From positions 1-64,000 of the forward strand of contig CACJGU010000001.1 in the NCBI GenBank assembly GCA_902593125.1: DNA of 64,000 bases, read 5' to 3'. This stretch comes from an uncultured Alphaproteobacteria bacterium. Lineage in GTDB: Bacteria; Pseudomonadota; Alphaproteobacteria; HIMB59; GCA-002718135. The first letter of the stretch is position 1; each line of letters starts with the position of its first letter. The notes beneath the pieces are model-generated. The model saw only the letters and a list, made by a program, of their open reading frames with translations. It made no database searches and was not told the origin of the DNA. Positions 31,049-39,865 of this stretch are shown here, piece by piece. Made by a program: the position numbers and the translations under genes.

Positions 31049-31735
31049 TTAATCTTTTTGATGATTTACTACATCAACAAGGATGGCAATCACTAAATTT
31101 AGAATAGTAATTGAGCATATTGTAATAAAACTAAAGAAATAAATCCAAGACCACCAATAAATTGCTTGCATAGGTAACATAACATTTTCCCAGCTAGATA
31201 ATGTTAATACTTGGAAGAGGGTAATAAGTGAAATACCAAGATCTTCCCATCTCTCAGGATCATCTTCTCCAAATAAAATTGATCCCATGGTTGCATAAAT
31301 ATAGAGAATTATAAAAAGAAGAAGACTTACATAAAAAACTCTTTTTATTGATGCAAGAATTGCTTCAATTATTTTTTTTAATTCTGGTATTACTGAAATT
31401 AATCTTAAAACTCTAAATATACGAAGTAATCGTAAAACTAAGTAGCTAGAATTATTAGGAATAGGGATAAGTGAAATTGCAACTATAATTGTATCAAAAA
31501 TATTCCAACCATCCTTAAAGAAGTTTCTCTTCTCTTTTTCACCAATAAATCTAATTAAAATTTCAATTACAAAAAAAATCGTGATGGCATAATCAAGAAA
31601 ATGAATAAAGTTTAAAAATAAAGGTTCCAACTCATATGTAGTGGCGCCAATTAATACAGCATTGAGAATTATTATGATTACAACAGTAAATTGGAAAATT
31701 CGATTATCTCGTAATTTAGAAAAAAAATCTATCAC
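31049..31735 (-). CDS. Voltage-gated ion channel, BacNav-like six-TM protein
   Basis: S4 LVLRLLRIFRVLRLI; pore FQVLTLSSWENVM; S6 ILNLVIAILVDVV. Confidence 0.88.
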   Translation of the reverse strand: MIDFFSKLRDNRIFQFTVVIIIILNAVLIGATTYELEPLFLNFIHFLDYAITIFFVIEILIRFIGEKEKRNFFKDGWNIFDTIIVAISLIPIPNNSSYLVLRLLRIFRVLRLISVIPELKKIIEAILASIKRVFYVSLLLFIILYIYATMGSILFGEDDPERWEDLGISLITLFQVLTLSSWENVMLPMQAIYWWSWIYFFSFITICSITILNLVIAILVDVVNHQKD

Positions 31736-31793
31736 CTTCTACAATCCATTTTATGTTTATTCTAAAGCAAAAATAGTATTAATACCTTATTTA

Positions 31794-32729
31794 ATGAATA
31801 ACAATATTAAAGGATTATTGCTAATTATATTTGGAATGTTATTGTTCATTGTCCACGATACTTTAATCAAGTTAACAGTTAATGATTTGTCATTGCTTCA
31901 AATACTGGCTTTCAGAGCAATAGTAGGATCTTTAGTTTTAATTTTTTATTTACTTTATACAAAACAGAATATTGTTTTAAGTTCTGCATATCCCTATGTT
32001 GCTGTCTTTAGAGGTACATCATTCTTTTTTGGTTTTTTATTATTTTTTATTTCTCTTAGTAAAATTGGCCTTGCTGAAGCAACAAGCTTATTTTTTGTTA
32101 GTCCTTTTTTTATTACAATATTCTCTTATTTAATTTTAAAAAATGAAATAGGGATCAATAGAATTTTTAGTATAATAGTTGGTTTCTCTGGAACGTTATT
32201 AATTATTAAACCTGATTTTACGAATATAAATATTTATATGATATTTCCAATTATCACGGCGTGTAGTTATGCATTATCCATGACATTAGCTAAAAAAACT
32301 GCTGATAAAGATTCATTATTTCAACAGACTTTTCATATTTATATAGGTTCATTTATTGGAGGAACTTTAATTAGTGTTTTGTTATATAATTCAAATATAA
32401 ATTTTAATATTCTTGATAATTTAAATAATCCTTGGATCCTTAATGACATTCAGACAGTTATCTTTATTTTATTCATTGGAGTTTTAGGAAGTTTAGGCAT
32501 TATATCTTTAATAGGAGCTTACAGAATTGGATCTCCATTAATAAATGCACCAGTTGAATATGTTCATTTAATCTTTGCAGTTATACTAGGTTTTTTTATA
32601 TTTGATGAACTTCCAGATTTTTATTCTTTTGTTGGTATGTTTATGATTATTGTAAGTGGAATTTATATAGTATTTAGAGAGAACAGAAAAAATATGCTTG
32701 TAGTAACAAAAACTACTCTACGGTCTTAA
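31794..32729 (+). CDS. EamA/DMT-family transporter (start trimmed to ATG 31794)
   Basis: Two EamA-like repeats, GFSGTLLIIKPDF. Confidence 0.9.
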   Translation: MNNNIKGLLLIIFGMLLFIVHDTLIKLTVNDLSLLQILAFRAIVGSLVLIFYLLYTKQNIVLSSAYPYVAVFRGTSFFFGFLLFFISLSKIGLAEATSLFFVSPFFITIFSYLILKNEIGINRIFSIIVGFSGTLLIIKPDFTNINIYMIFPIITACSYALSMTLAKKTADKDSLFQQTFHIYIGSFIGGTLISVLLYNSNINFNILDNLNNPWILNDIQTVIFILFIGVLGSLGIISLIGAYRIGSPLINAPVEYVHLIFAVILGFFIFDELPDFYSFVGMFMIIVSGIYIVFRENRKNMLVVTKTTLRS

Positions 32730-32907
32730 TTCTAATTTTTTAAATAAACATTAATATTATTAAATTACACCAGAATAATTGAATTTATTACTTTTAATTA
32801 AAAATAGTATTAAATTTTACTATTTTTTTTAGTTATGTTAATTTTGCATATTAAAACTTTATCTTAAACATTTTACTATTGTTATGTTTTTAAATAAATG
32901 AAAATTT

Positions 32908-32958
32908 CGTTCATTTTGATTATTTTCAAAACGGAAGTAGACATAGGTCGAAGGAACG
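32908..32958 (+). promoter_or_regulatory. glnA-type glutamine riboswitch aptamer, copy 1
   Basis: CGTTC A TTTTGA..TCAAAA CGGAAGTAG AC atag GT CGAAG GAACG: P1, P2, P3 and conserved GGAAGTAG/GAAGGAACG. Confidence 0.85.
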
Positions 32959-32975
32959 CGTGCAAAGTTATAAAA

Positions 32976-33024
32976 CGTTCAATCTGTATTAAGCAGATCG
33001 GAAGTAGGGAAAACCGAAGGAACG
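32976..33024 (+). promoter_or_regulatory. glnA-type glutamine riboswitch aptamer, copy 2
   Basis: CGTTC A ATCTG..CAGAT CGGAAGTAGG GAAAA CCGAAG GAACG: same architecture as copy 1. Confidence 0.88.
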
Positions 33025-33057
33025 CAGATAAATTTAAATTCCCATAGCTAAGCATGA

Positions 33058-33083
33058 AATAACAAAAAGAAAGGTTTGTTATT
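33058..33083 (+). other. Hairpin downstream of tandem aptamers (candidate expression-platform element)
   Basis: AATAACAAA aagaaagg TTTGTTATT, 9-bp perfect stem. Confidence 0.55.
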
Positions 33084-33149
33084 GGTAATGATAGAATGGC
33101 TTTTTAAAAAAAAATTTTTCTTAATTAAATTTAGAAGTCTGATTTAGAT

Positions 33150-34556
33150 ATGTTTAACGAAATGTACCAAGCTGATTCTGAAATAAGAAATCATTATAAC
33201 AATATAAGTTCTTGGTTAGAAAATATGAGTTCAAAAGTTATTTTAGAAAAAAATGCAGAAGCAGAAACTCATTTTCGAAATATTGGTATTACATTTTCTA
33301 CAAACAGTGAAACAGCAAGAGAAAGAATCATACCCTTTGATTTAATTCCTAGAATCTTTACAAACAATGAATGGTCCAAATTAGAAAAAGGAGTTATACA
33401 AAGATCTAAAGCAATAAATGCATTTTTGTTGGATATTTATAACGATGGTGAGATTGTAAAAGCAAATATAATTCCTAAAGAACTAATTTATAAAAAAATA
33501 TCTTTTGAACCTACTATGGTTGGTTTTAAACCTCCAAGAGGTATTTATAGTCCTATTGTGGGTATTGATTTAGTCCGAACTGACAGTGATAGCTATTTCG
33601 TTTTAGAAGATAATTGTAGAACACCATCAGGTGTTTCTTATATGTTAGAAAATAGAGAAATAATGATGAGAATGTTTCCTGATTTATTTTTAAAAAATAG
33701 AGTTACGCCAATTGATAATTATCCTACAAGATTACTTCAAACACTTATGAGTTTGGCACCTCAAAAATGTGAAAATTCTGAACCCGTTGTAGTTTTACTT
33801 ACTCCTGGGCCTTTAAATAGTGCCTATTATGAACATAGTTTTTTATCTGATCAAATGGGCATAGAAATGGTTGAATCTAATGATTTAATTGTTGAAGGAA
33901 AATATCTTTATATGAAGACTGTAGATGGTCTTAAAAGAGTGGATGTTGTTTACAGAAGGATAGATGATGATTTTTTAGATCCACTATGTTTTAATTCACA
34001 ATCAGTTATTGGTGTTCCTGGGATAATGGATGTTTATAAAACAGGAGGTGTTAACATTTGCTCAGCTCCTGGTGCCGGGATAGCTGATGACAAAGCTATA
34101 TATATTTATGTTCCTGAGATGATTAAATTTTATCTTAATGAAAAACCAATATTAGAAAACGTTGAAACTTGGAACTGTGAAAAAAGTGATCAACTTCAAT
34201 ATGTTTTAGAAAATATTTCAAATCTTGTAGTCAAGGAGGTAGATGGTTCTGGAGGTTATGGAATGTTAATTGGTCCAAAATCTTCAAAAACTGAAATAGA
34301 TATTTTTAAAAACAAATTATCTACTAATCCCAATGGCTATATTGCTCAACCTTTATTAGATTTATCTTTTACTCCTACACTTATAAAAAACCATGTTGAA
34401 GGAAGGCGTGTTGATCTTAGACCTTTTTGTTTAATAGGTAAAGAAGCACAACTAAGTTCTGGTGGATTAACCCGTGTTGCAATGAATGAAGGATCTTTTG
34501 TAGTAAACTCAAGTCAAGGAGGAGGCGTTAAAGATACATGGGTTCTAGCAGAGTAA
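33150..34556 (+). CDS. Circularly permuted ATP-grasp type protein (DUF404/DUF407)
   Basis: FEPTMVGFKPPRGIYSPIVGIDLVRTDSDSYFVLEDNCRTPSGVSYMLENR, VVKEVDGSGGYGM, EGRRVDLRPF. Confidence 0.93.
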   Translation: MFNEMYQADSEIRNHYNNISSWLENMSSKVILEKNAEAETHFRNIGITFSTNSETARERIIPFDLIPRIFTNNEWSKLEKGVIQRSKAINAFLLDIYNDGEIVKANIIPKELIYKKISFEPTMVGFKPPRGIYSPIVGIDLVRTDSDSYFVLEDNCRTPSGVSYMLENREIMMRMFPDLFLKNRVTPIDNYPTRLLQTLMSLAPQKCENSEPVVVLLTPGPLNSAYYEHSFLSDQMGIEMVESNDLIVEGKYLYMKTVDGLKRVDVVYRRIDDDFLDPLCFNSQSVIGVPGIMDVYKTGGVNICSAPGAGIADDKAIYIYVPEMIKFYLNEKPILENVETWNCEKSDQLQYVLENISNLVVKEVDGSGGYGMLIGPKSSKTEIDIFKNKLSTNPNGYIAQPLLDLSFTPTLIKNHVEGRRVDLRPFCLIGKEAQLSSGGLTRVAMNEGSFVVNSSQGGGVKDTWVLAE

Positions 34557-34557
34557 C

Positions 34558-35493
34558 ATGTTAAGTAGAACAGCAGAATATTTATACTGGATAAGTAGAT
34601 ATATGGAGCGAGCTGAAACAACAGCCCGGTTGCTTGATGTTGGTTATAGAATGTCTCTGTTTCCTGATCTTAGTGGCTATAATAATGAGTGGGAGTCGGT
34701 GCTAGCTGCATCAGGAACAATAGATAGTTATAAAAAAAAATATAATGATATTGTTCAAAAACATGTTGAAGATTATTTATTTTTTGATGAAGAAAATCCA
34801 TCATCAGTTTACAATTGTATTTTGAATGCAAGGAATAATGCATTAGTTGTAAGAACTTCATTTACACCAGAATCTTGGCTTGCAATAAATAAAGCATATC
34901 AAGAAATAATAAATTTTAAACAAAACAAATATTCAACATCAGACTTACCAAATTTAACTGAGTGGGCAATAGAGCAAGTAAATCTTTTTCGTGGAACTAT
35001 AAATTCCTTACTTAGAAATGATGGATATAATTTTTTATTACTTGGTTTATTTGTTGAGAGAGCAGATAATTCCGCCAGATTACTTGATGTTAAATATTTT
35101 GTTTTATTACCTAAACCTGAATATATTGGAAGTAATATTGATAATATGCAATGGAGCATATTACTTAGATCATTATCATCATTTAGAGCATTTAGGTGGG
35201 CTTATGATGGTGAAATTACTGCTACAAAAATTGCTGATTTTTTAGTACTAAATGATAATTGTCCTAGATCATTGAGCTTTTGCATACAAAATATTGTTAA
35301 ACACTTAATTGATCTTCAATGCAGTCCGCAAAAAGTAAATAAAATATATGATACGTTAAAAGATTTGAATACAACTATTCAACAAGAAAAAATTGAAACT
35401 ATAATTGAGTATGGATTACATGAATTTGTTTCAAAATTTATTAATAAAATATCAAGTGTTGACAATGATATTCAGAAGGAATTTTTTATTTAA
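34558..35493 (+). CDS. Alpha-E domain protein (DUF403)
   Basis: MLSRTAEYLYWISRYMERAETTARLLDV, LGLFVERADNSARLLDVKYF. Confidence 0.93.
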   Translation: MLSRTAEYLYWISRYMERAETTARLLDVGYRMSLFPDLSGYNNEWESVLAASGTIDSYKKKYNDIVQKHVEDYLFFDEENPSSVYNCILNARNNALVVRTSFTPESWLAINKAYQEIINFKQNKYSTSDLPNLTEWAIEQVNLFRGTINSLLRNDGYNFLLLGLFVERADNSARLLDVKYFVLLPKPEYIGSNIDNMQWSILLRSLSSFRAFRWAYDGEITATKIADFLVLNDNCPRSLSFCIQNIVKHLIDLQCSPQKVNKIYDTLKDLNTTIQQEKIETIIEYGLHEFVSKFINKISSVDNDIQKEFFI

Positions 35494-35495
35494 TT

Positions 35496-36332
35496 ATGGA
35501 ACTTTCTATTAAACATACAACAAGTTATGAATATAATGTTCCAATTGATAATTTAATTCAAACTACTAAATTATATCCTTCAGAAAATAACGCATTAAAA
35601 ATAATAAACTGGAATGTGACTCGTGACGGATCTAAAAAATCACAAATGTACACAGATGGAGAAGCAAATATTATACAAAGTTTTTCAAATAAAAATAAAG
35701 TTAAAAGTGTAAATTTTTTTGTAAATGGCAAAGTAGAAACCTTTGATACAAAAGGAATTTATAATAATCCCTTAGATAAAATTAATCCCATTGTTTATTT
35801 AAGAAATACTACATTAACTCAATCAGATAGTGCAATAATAGAACTGGCACATGACGCTAAAAATGGTATTTCAAAAAATCACTTAGATGTATCACATGAA
35901 TTATTAAGACTGGTTGCAGAAAGAGTTGAATATAAACCTTTGACTACTTCAAATGAAACAACAGCAATTGTAGCTTACCAACAAAAAAAGGGTGTATGTC
36001 AAGATCAAGCACACATTATGATCAGTGCCGCTCGCTCAATAGGAATCCCAGCAAGATATGTAAATGGATATATGCATAATAACTCTCATAGTTCAGAATT
36101 TCAATCAACACACGCTTGGGCTGAATTCTATATAGAAAATTTGGGCTGGGTTGGATTTGATCCAACAAATAATTGTAGTCCAGATGAAAGATACATTAGA
36201 GTTTCATGCGGACTAGATGCAAATTATGCTGCGCCTATAAAAGGTGTTTTTTATGGAAGATCGAATTCTAATGGCTCGATTGAAAAATTAAAAATATCAG
36301 TTCAAACACTTGAGTATAACTCTCAGCAATAA
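35496..36332 (+). CDS. Transglutaminase-like family protein
   Basis: MELSIKHTTSYEYN, KKGVCQDQAHIMISAARSIGIPARYVNGYM, STHAWAEFYIENLGWVGFDPTN (Cys-His-Asp). Confidence 0.94.
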   Translation: MELSIKHTTSYEYNVPIDNLIQTTKLYPSENNALKIINWNVTRDGSKKSQMYTDGEANIIQSFSNKNKVKSVNFFVNGKVETFDTKGIYNNPLDKINPIVYLRNTTLTQSDSAIIELAHDAKNGISKNHLDVSHELLRLVAERVEYKPLTTSNETTAIVAYQQKKGVCQDQAHIMISAARSIGIPARYVNGYMHNNSHSSEFQSTHAWAEFYIENLGWVGFDPTNNCSPDERYIRVSCGLDANYAAPIKGVFYGRSNSNGSIEKLKISVQTLEYNSQQ

Positions 36333-36339
36333 TTTCAAA

Positions 36340-36381
36340 ATGGGGCAAAACTCCCTCAGTGGAGAGGGCTTTATACCCCAT
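36340..36381. terminator. Nested hairpin between convergent genes
   Basis: ATGGGG...CCCTC agtgga GAGGG...CCCCAT. Confidence 0.6.
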
Positions 36382-36410
36382 AATAATATAGTGTATTATT
36401 TGTTTTTAAT

Positions 36411-36680
36411 CTACTCGACTAAGAAAACTAATTCTTGGCTGTCTAGATCGACACCTGCATCAGTTCTCAGTTTTGCTAATTCTGGATCTTGCATAGCTTC
36501 TTGCATTTTTTCCATCGACTCAATCTCTAAAACTTGATAGATTTTCGTTTCATCATCTTTAGGATGGCCATATGCTAAAACTTTTATTCCATATTTTTCT
36601 CTATGCGTATCGACACTAAGAAAAAGATTTTTCCATTTTTCATAGCCTTCTTTTAATTTAACATTCATAATAATTTTCAT
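36411..36680 (-). CDS. Small dimeric alpha/beta hypothetical, paralogue of 37543-37818
   Basis: Shared GYExWK..F and VLAYGHPKD..., IYxVLxxESMExMQE, LRTxAGVDLxxQ. Confidence 0.75.
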   Translation of the reverse strand: MKIIMNVKLKEGYEKWKNLFLSVDTHREKYGIKVLAYGHPKDDETKIYQVLEIESMEKMQEAMQDPELAKLRTDAGVDLDSQELVFLVE

Positions 36681-36705
36681 AGTTCCTCCTTAAAAATAAG
36701 TTTAT

Positions 36706-37026
36706 TTACATTTCTGTAGCACCAGTCTCTGTTCTCCAAATTAATCCATCTTTTTTTAATGCAACCATCATTAAAGCTTCTTTGTCTCCAGATGCATAAG
36801 TATTAAAACGATGTGTGACTAAAATTTCATCATTTTCATAAATACAACGAACTTTATCTTGAGTAATATTATTGAACATTTCTAATGTTTGTTCTTCACT
36901 TCCTTCACTTGTTTTAAAAACTTTATTTTGCTTATGGCTAATAAATTCATGATCTTCATGGAAAAGAGCTCTGTGAGCTTTTGCATCTTTTTCTTCAAAT
37001 GCTTTTTGTAATTTTTCAAATAACAT
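36706..37026 (-). CDS. SnoaL/NTF2-like small protein
   Basis: FEEKDAKAHRALFHEDHEFISH-type pattern. Confidence 0.65.
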   Translation of the reverse strand: MLFEKLQKAFEEKDAKAHRALFHEDHEFISHKQNKVFKTSEGSEEQTLEMFNNITQDKVRCIYENDEILVTHRFNTYASGDKEALMMVALKKDGLIWRTETGATEM

Positions 37027-37143
37027 AAATCTCCTTTTGTTTTGTAAAATTTAAAATTATAATTTTACAAATTTATAATGATTGTATTATTCAGTTAAAT
37101 TAAATTTAAGTAAAAAAATTATTATTATAAATAAACAGCAATT

Positions 37144-37533
37144 TTAACTGAACTTTTCTGTTCTAATGTAGCCAACATCTGTTGTTTTAAAGTGTCTGAA
37201 GGGAACATTAAGATCTTCAATTGCTTTAATCGTTTCTTCTGTAATGTTTCCATAAACTTCTATTTCAAATTTATCGGCTATTTCTTGATGTTTTTCTACA
37301 TAAGCTACAACAGGAGGGTTATTAATGTGATGAACCATTGCTTCACTTGTTCGGTAGACTTCACTCCAGGTAAATTCTAATGGATCTGTTGGATCTTGAT
37401 CAAACGTATGGATCAGCATATCTGGTTCTGAAGCATTAACAGCTTCATCCGCTTCTTTTGCTATTTTAAGATACTCTTCAACCTTACCTTCTTTTACACG
37501 TATTCTAGCTATTAAAATAAATGGATTAGACAT
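37144..37533 (-). CDS. Putative antibiotic biosynthesis monooxygenase (ABM)-like protein
   Basis: LIARIRVKEGKVEEYLKIAKEA...FTWSEVYRTSEAMVHHINNPPVVAY. Confidence 0.8.
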   Translation of the reverse strand: MSNPFILIARIRVKEGKVEEYLKIAKEADEAVNASEPDMLIHTFDQDPTDPLEFTWSEVYRTSEAMVHHINNPPVVAYVEKHQEIADKFEIEVYGNITEETIKAIEDLNVPFRHFKTTDVGYIRTEKFS

Positions 37534-37542
37534 ATAATAATA

Positions 37543-37818
37543 TTAATTTCCACCTTCTAACATAATGAATGTTTGAGTTTCAAGATCTACTCCTGCTTCT
37601 GTTCTTAAATTTACCATTGAAGGTAAATTCAGCATTTCTTGCATTCGCTCCATGGACTCAACCTGAAGAACTGTATAAATTTCATCTTTATTATCTTTAG
37701 GATGTCCATAAGCTAATACAGTAACCCCATATTCTTGTCTTAAACTATCGTTTTCAACAAACGCTTGTTTCCAATGCTCATAACCTTTAGTTATTTTTGC
37801 GTGTGATATGATTTTCAT
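37543..37818 (-). CDS. Small dimeric alpha/beta hypothetical, paralogue of 36411-36680
   Basis: See 36411-36680. Confidence 0.75.
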   Translation of the reverse strand: MKIISHAKITKGYEHWKQAFVENDSLRQEYGVTVLAYGHPKDNKDEIYTVLQVESMERMQEMLNLPSMVNLRTEAGVDLETQTFIMLEGGN

Positions 37819-38009
37819 TATTAAACTCCTTTCTTACAATTCAAATTTGTATTCTTTAACACCTTAGTGTTACATATTTTTTACTGTCAGATTAATGCTT
37901 AGGAAGCAATATAGCCATGATATAATTCTATAACAGAGTCCTTAACAATAATGTAATTCTAATACTTAAATAAAAATATATCAAACTACAAAAACAAATA
38001 GGAAATTAT

Positions 38010-38492
38010 ATGAAAAATACATTATTAATTATTTTAACGTCTGCCATTTTTTTAGTATTTGGTTCAGCATTTGCTGGTGAAAAATATGAATTTACTGGAA
38101 CCGCATATAATACAAGTGGTTTTGAAGCACCGATAGTAACAGCTAGTGAAGCTCAAATTTGGAATTGGAGCAATGATTCTTTTTGGATTTACGATGATGC
38201 TCCAGAAGGGTGGCCTAAAGAAGTTATGGCAGACTGTAAGGGTAAAGGTATTGCAAATAAGGATGGCATTCCTCTAGCAGGATTTTTTATGTGTACAGTA
38301 CATGATACTGATGGTGATCTTTTTCTGACAAGTGGAAATTGGGAACCCTCTAAAGGTGGAGGAGATTGGACATTTATTTCGGGAACAGGTAAGTTTGAAG
38401 GAGTGACTGGTGGAGGTAGCTATTTAAATGGCGTTCAATTTATGGGTGGCGATACCTTAAACTTTGTTACGTCAATAGAAATGCCAAACTAA
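38010..38492 (+). CDS. Secreted hypothetical beta-barrel-like protein
   Basis: Signal peptide ending AFA; GTGKFEGVTGGGSY motif. Confidence 0.7.
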   Translation: MKNTLLIILTSAIFLVFGSAFAGEKYEFTGTAYNTSGFEAPIVTASEAQIWNWSNDSFWIYDDAPEGWPKEVMADCKGKGIANKDGIPLAGFFMCTVHDTDGDLFLTSGNWEPSKGGGDWTFISGTGKFEGVTGGGSYLNGVQFMGGDTLNFVTSIEMPN

Positions 38493-38512
38493 ATTATTTA
38501 GAAAGGAGAAAT

Positions 38513-38815
38513 ATGGTTAGAATACAGTGGATTATGAAACCTTTTCCTGGTCAAAACGATCAGGCAATGGAAAATGTTAAAAAATTTGCAAAGTTATGGA
38601 AAGATCAAGGTGCTAACAAATGCACAATAGCAATTATGTCTGGAAATATGTGGGGTCATATTTCTTTTAATTGTAATTTTAATAATTTTGAACATTTAGG
38701 TAAAACCAGAGACTTAGTTAGAAGTCATTCAGATTTAAAACTTATGATTAATGATGGAAGTAAGCTAGGTGAAATAGTTCAAGAAAACACATATAGTATA
38801 GTTGAAAATTACTAA
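38513..38815 (+). CDS. Small hypothetical protein
   Basis: ORF with GAAAGGAGAAAT SD. Confidence 0.65.
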   Translation: MVRIQWIMKPFPGQNDQAMENVKKFAKLWKDQGANKCTIAIMSGNMWGHISFNCNFNNFEHLGKTRDLVRSHSDLKLMINDGSKLGEIVQENTYSIVENY

Positions 38816-38849
38816 AACTTTAAATAAAAAATCATAAAGTAGGTGCAAA

Positions 38850-39161
38850 ATGTCATTAATGGTTTGGATCAAAGTTTATATTAAAGAAGGAAAAATGGAT
38901 GAATATATAAACTTACATAACTCACCAAATGGAAGGGCTTACACTTTATCTCAAGAAGGATGCAATAGTATTATTAGATCAATAGATACAGAAAATAAAA
39001 ATGTTTTACTTTTAACCGAGGAATGGAGCAGCATGGATGATTGGGATAAATATATAGCTAAAAGAGAAACTGGTGAAGAAGACGACAATTTTTTAAAGAA
39101 GATAGAAAATCTTCTTACCGATAAAGGTCACGAAATCACTTTTTCAGAAATAACTAAATAA
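38850..39161 (+). CDS. ABM-like small protein
   Basis: VWIKVYIKEGKMDEYINL...LLTEEWSSMDDWDKYIAKRE. Confidence 0.7.
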   Translation: MSLMVWIKVYIKEGKMDEYINLHNSPNGRAYTLSQEGCNSIIRSIDTENKNVLLLTEEWSSMDDWDKYIAKRETGEEDDNFLKKIENLLTDKGHEITFSEITK

Positions 39162-39210
39162 ATTGATTTATGTTTGCGACAAAAGAATTTGGCAATAATA
39201 AATAGTGGTT

Positions 39211-39230
39211 TAGCCCTTAAAAAAGGGCTA
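39211..39230. terminator. Bidirectional terminator
   Basis: TAGCCCTT aaaa AAGGGCTA between convergent genes. Confidence 0.75.
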
Positions 39231-39235
39231 TTTAA

Positions 39236-39718
39236 TTATTGTGGTAATACTACTTTATTAATGACATGAATAACGCCATTTGTAGTTTCAATATCTGCAG
39301 TAATTACTTCTGCATCATTTACAAAAACTTTACCATTTTCTGCTTTTACAATTAATTTTTGACCATTAACTGTTTCTGCTTCAATAGTTCCTGATATATC
39401 TCCAGACATTACTTTACCTGAAAGCACATGGTATGTTAAAATTCCTGCTAGAGTACTTTTATTTTCTGGCTTAAGAAGATCATTTAGTGTTGCTTCGTCA
39501 ATTAGAGCAAATGCATCGTCTGTTGGTGCAAATACTGTAAAAGGACCCTTGCCTTTAAGTGTATCAACTAAGTCAGCTGCTTGTACTGCAGCAACCAATG
39601 TATTAAATGCGCCAGCTTTAACAGCAGTGTCAACAATATCATGTTTGTGTCCGTCTGCTTTTAAAACATTAGCAAAAAATACAAATGGAATAATTAATGT
39701 AATAAATATTTTTTTCAT
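39236..39718 (-). CDS. Fasciclin domain secreted protein
   Basis: [43 protein letters not shown]. Confidence 0.95.
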   Translation of the reverse strand: MKKIFITLIIPFVFFANVLKADGHKHDIVDTAVKAGAFNTLVAAVQAADLVDTLKGKGPFTVFAPTDDAFALIDEATLNDLLKPENKSTLAGILTYHVLSGKVMSGDISGTIEAETVNGQKLIVKAENGKVFVNDAEVITADIETTNGVIHVINKVVLPQ

Positions 39719-39865
39719 ATTATTTCCTTTTCTAATATTTTTGAAATAGTTTGAAAAAAAATAAAAAAATGTGACAACCTGTACAAAATGAAATTTTTTT
39801 AAAATTTTTTTTTAATTTTATTTTTTATAAAATTAATTTTTATAAATTTGAATTTATAAGTATCA

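Noticed and set aside
34670-35245. Short ORFs overlapping the alpha-E gene (34670-34861, 34899-35159, 35018-35245)
   Set aside because: Overlapping frames of a well supported CDS with no independent evidence.
36310-36537. ORF 36310-36537 (+)
   Set aside because: Overlaps the transglutaminase end, the terminator hairpin and an antisense conserved gene.
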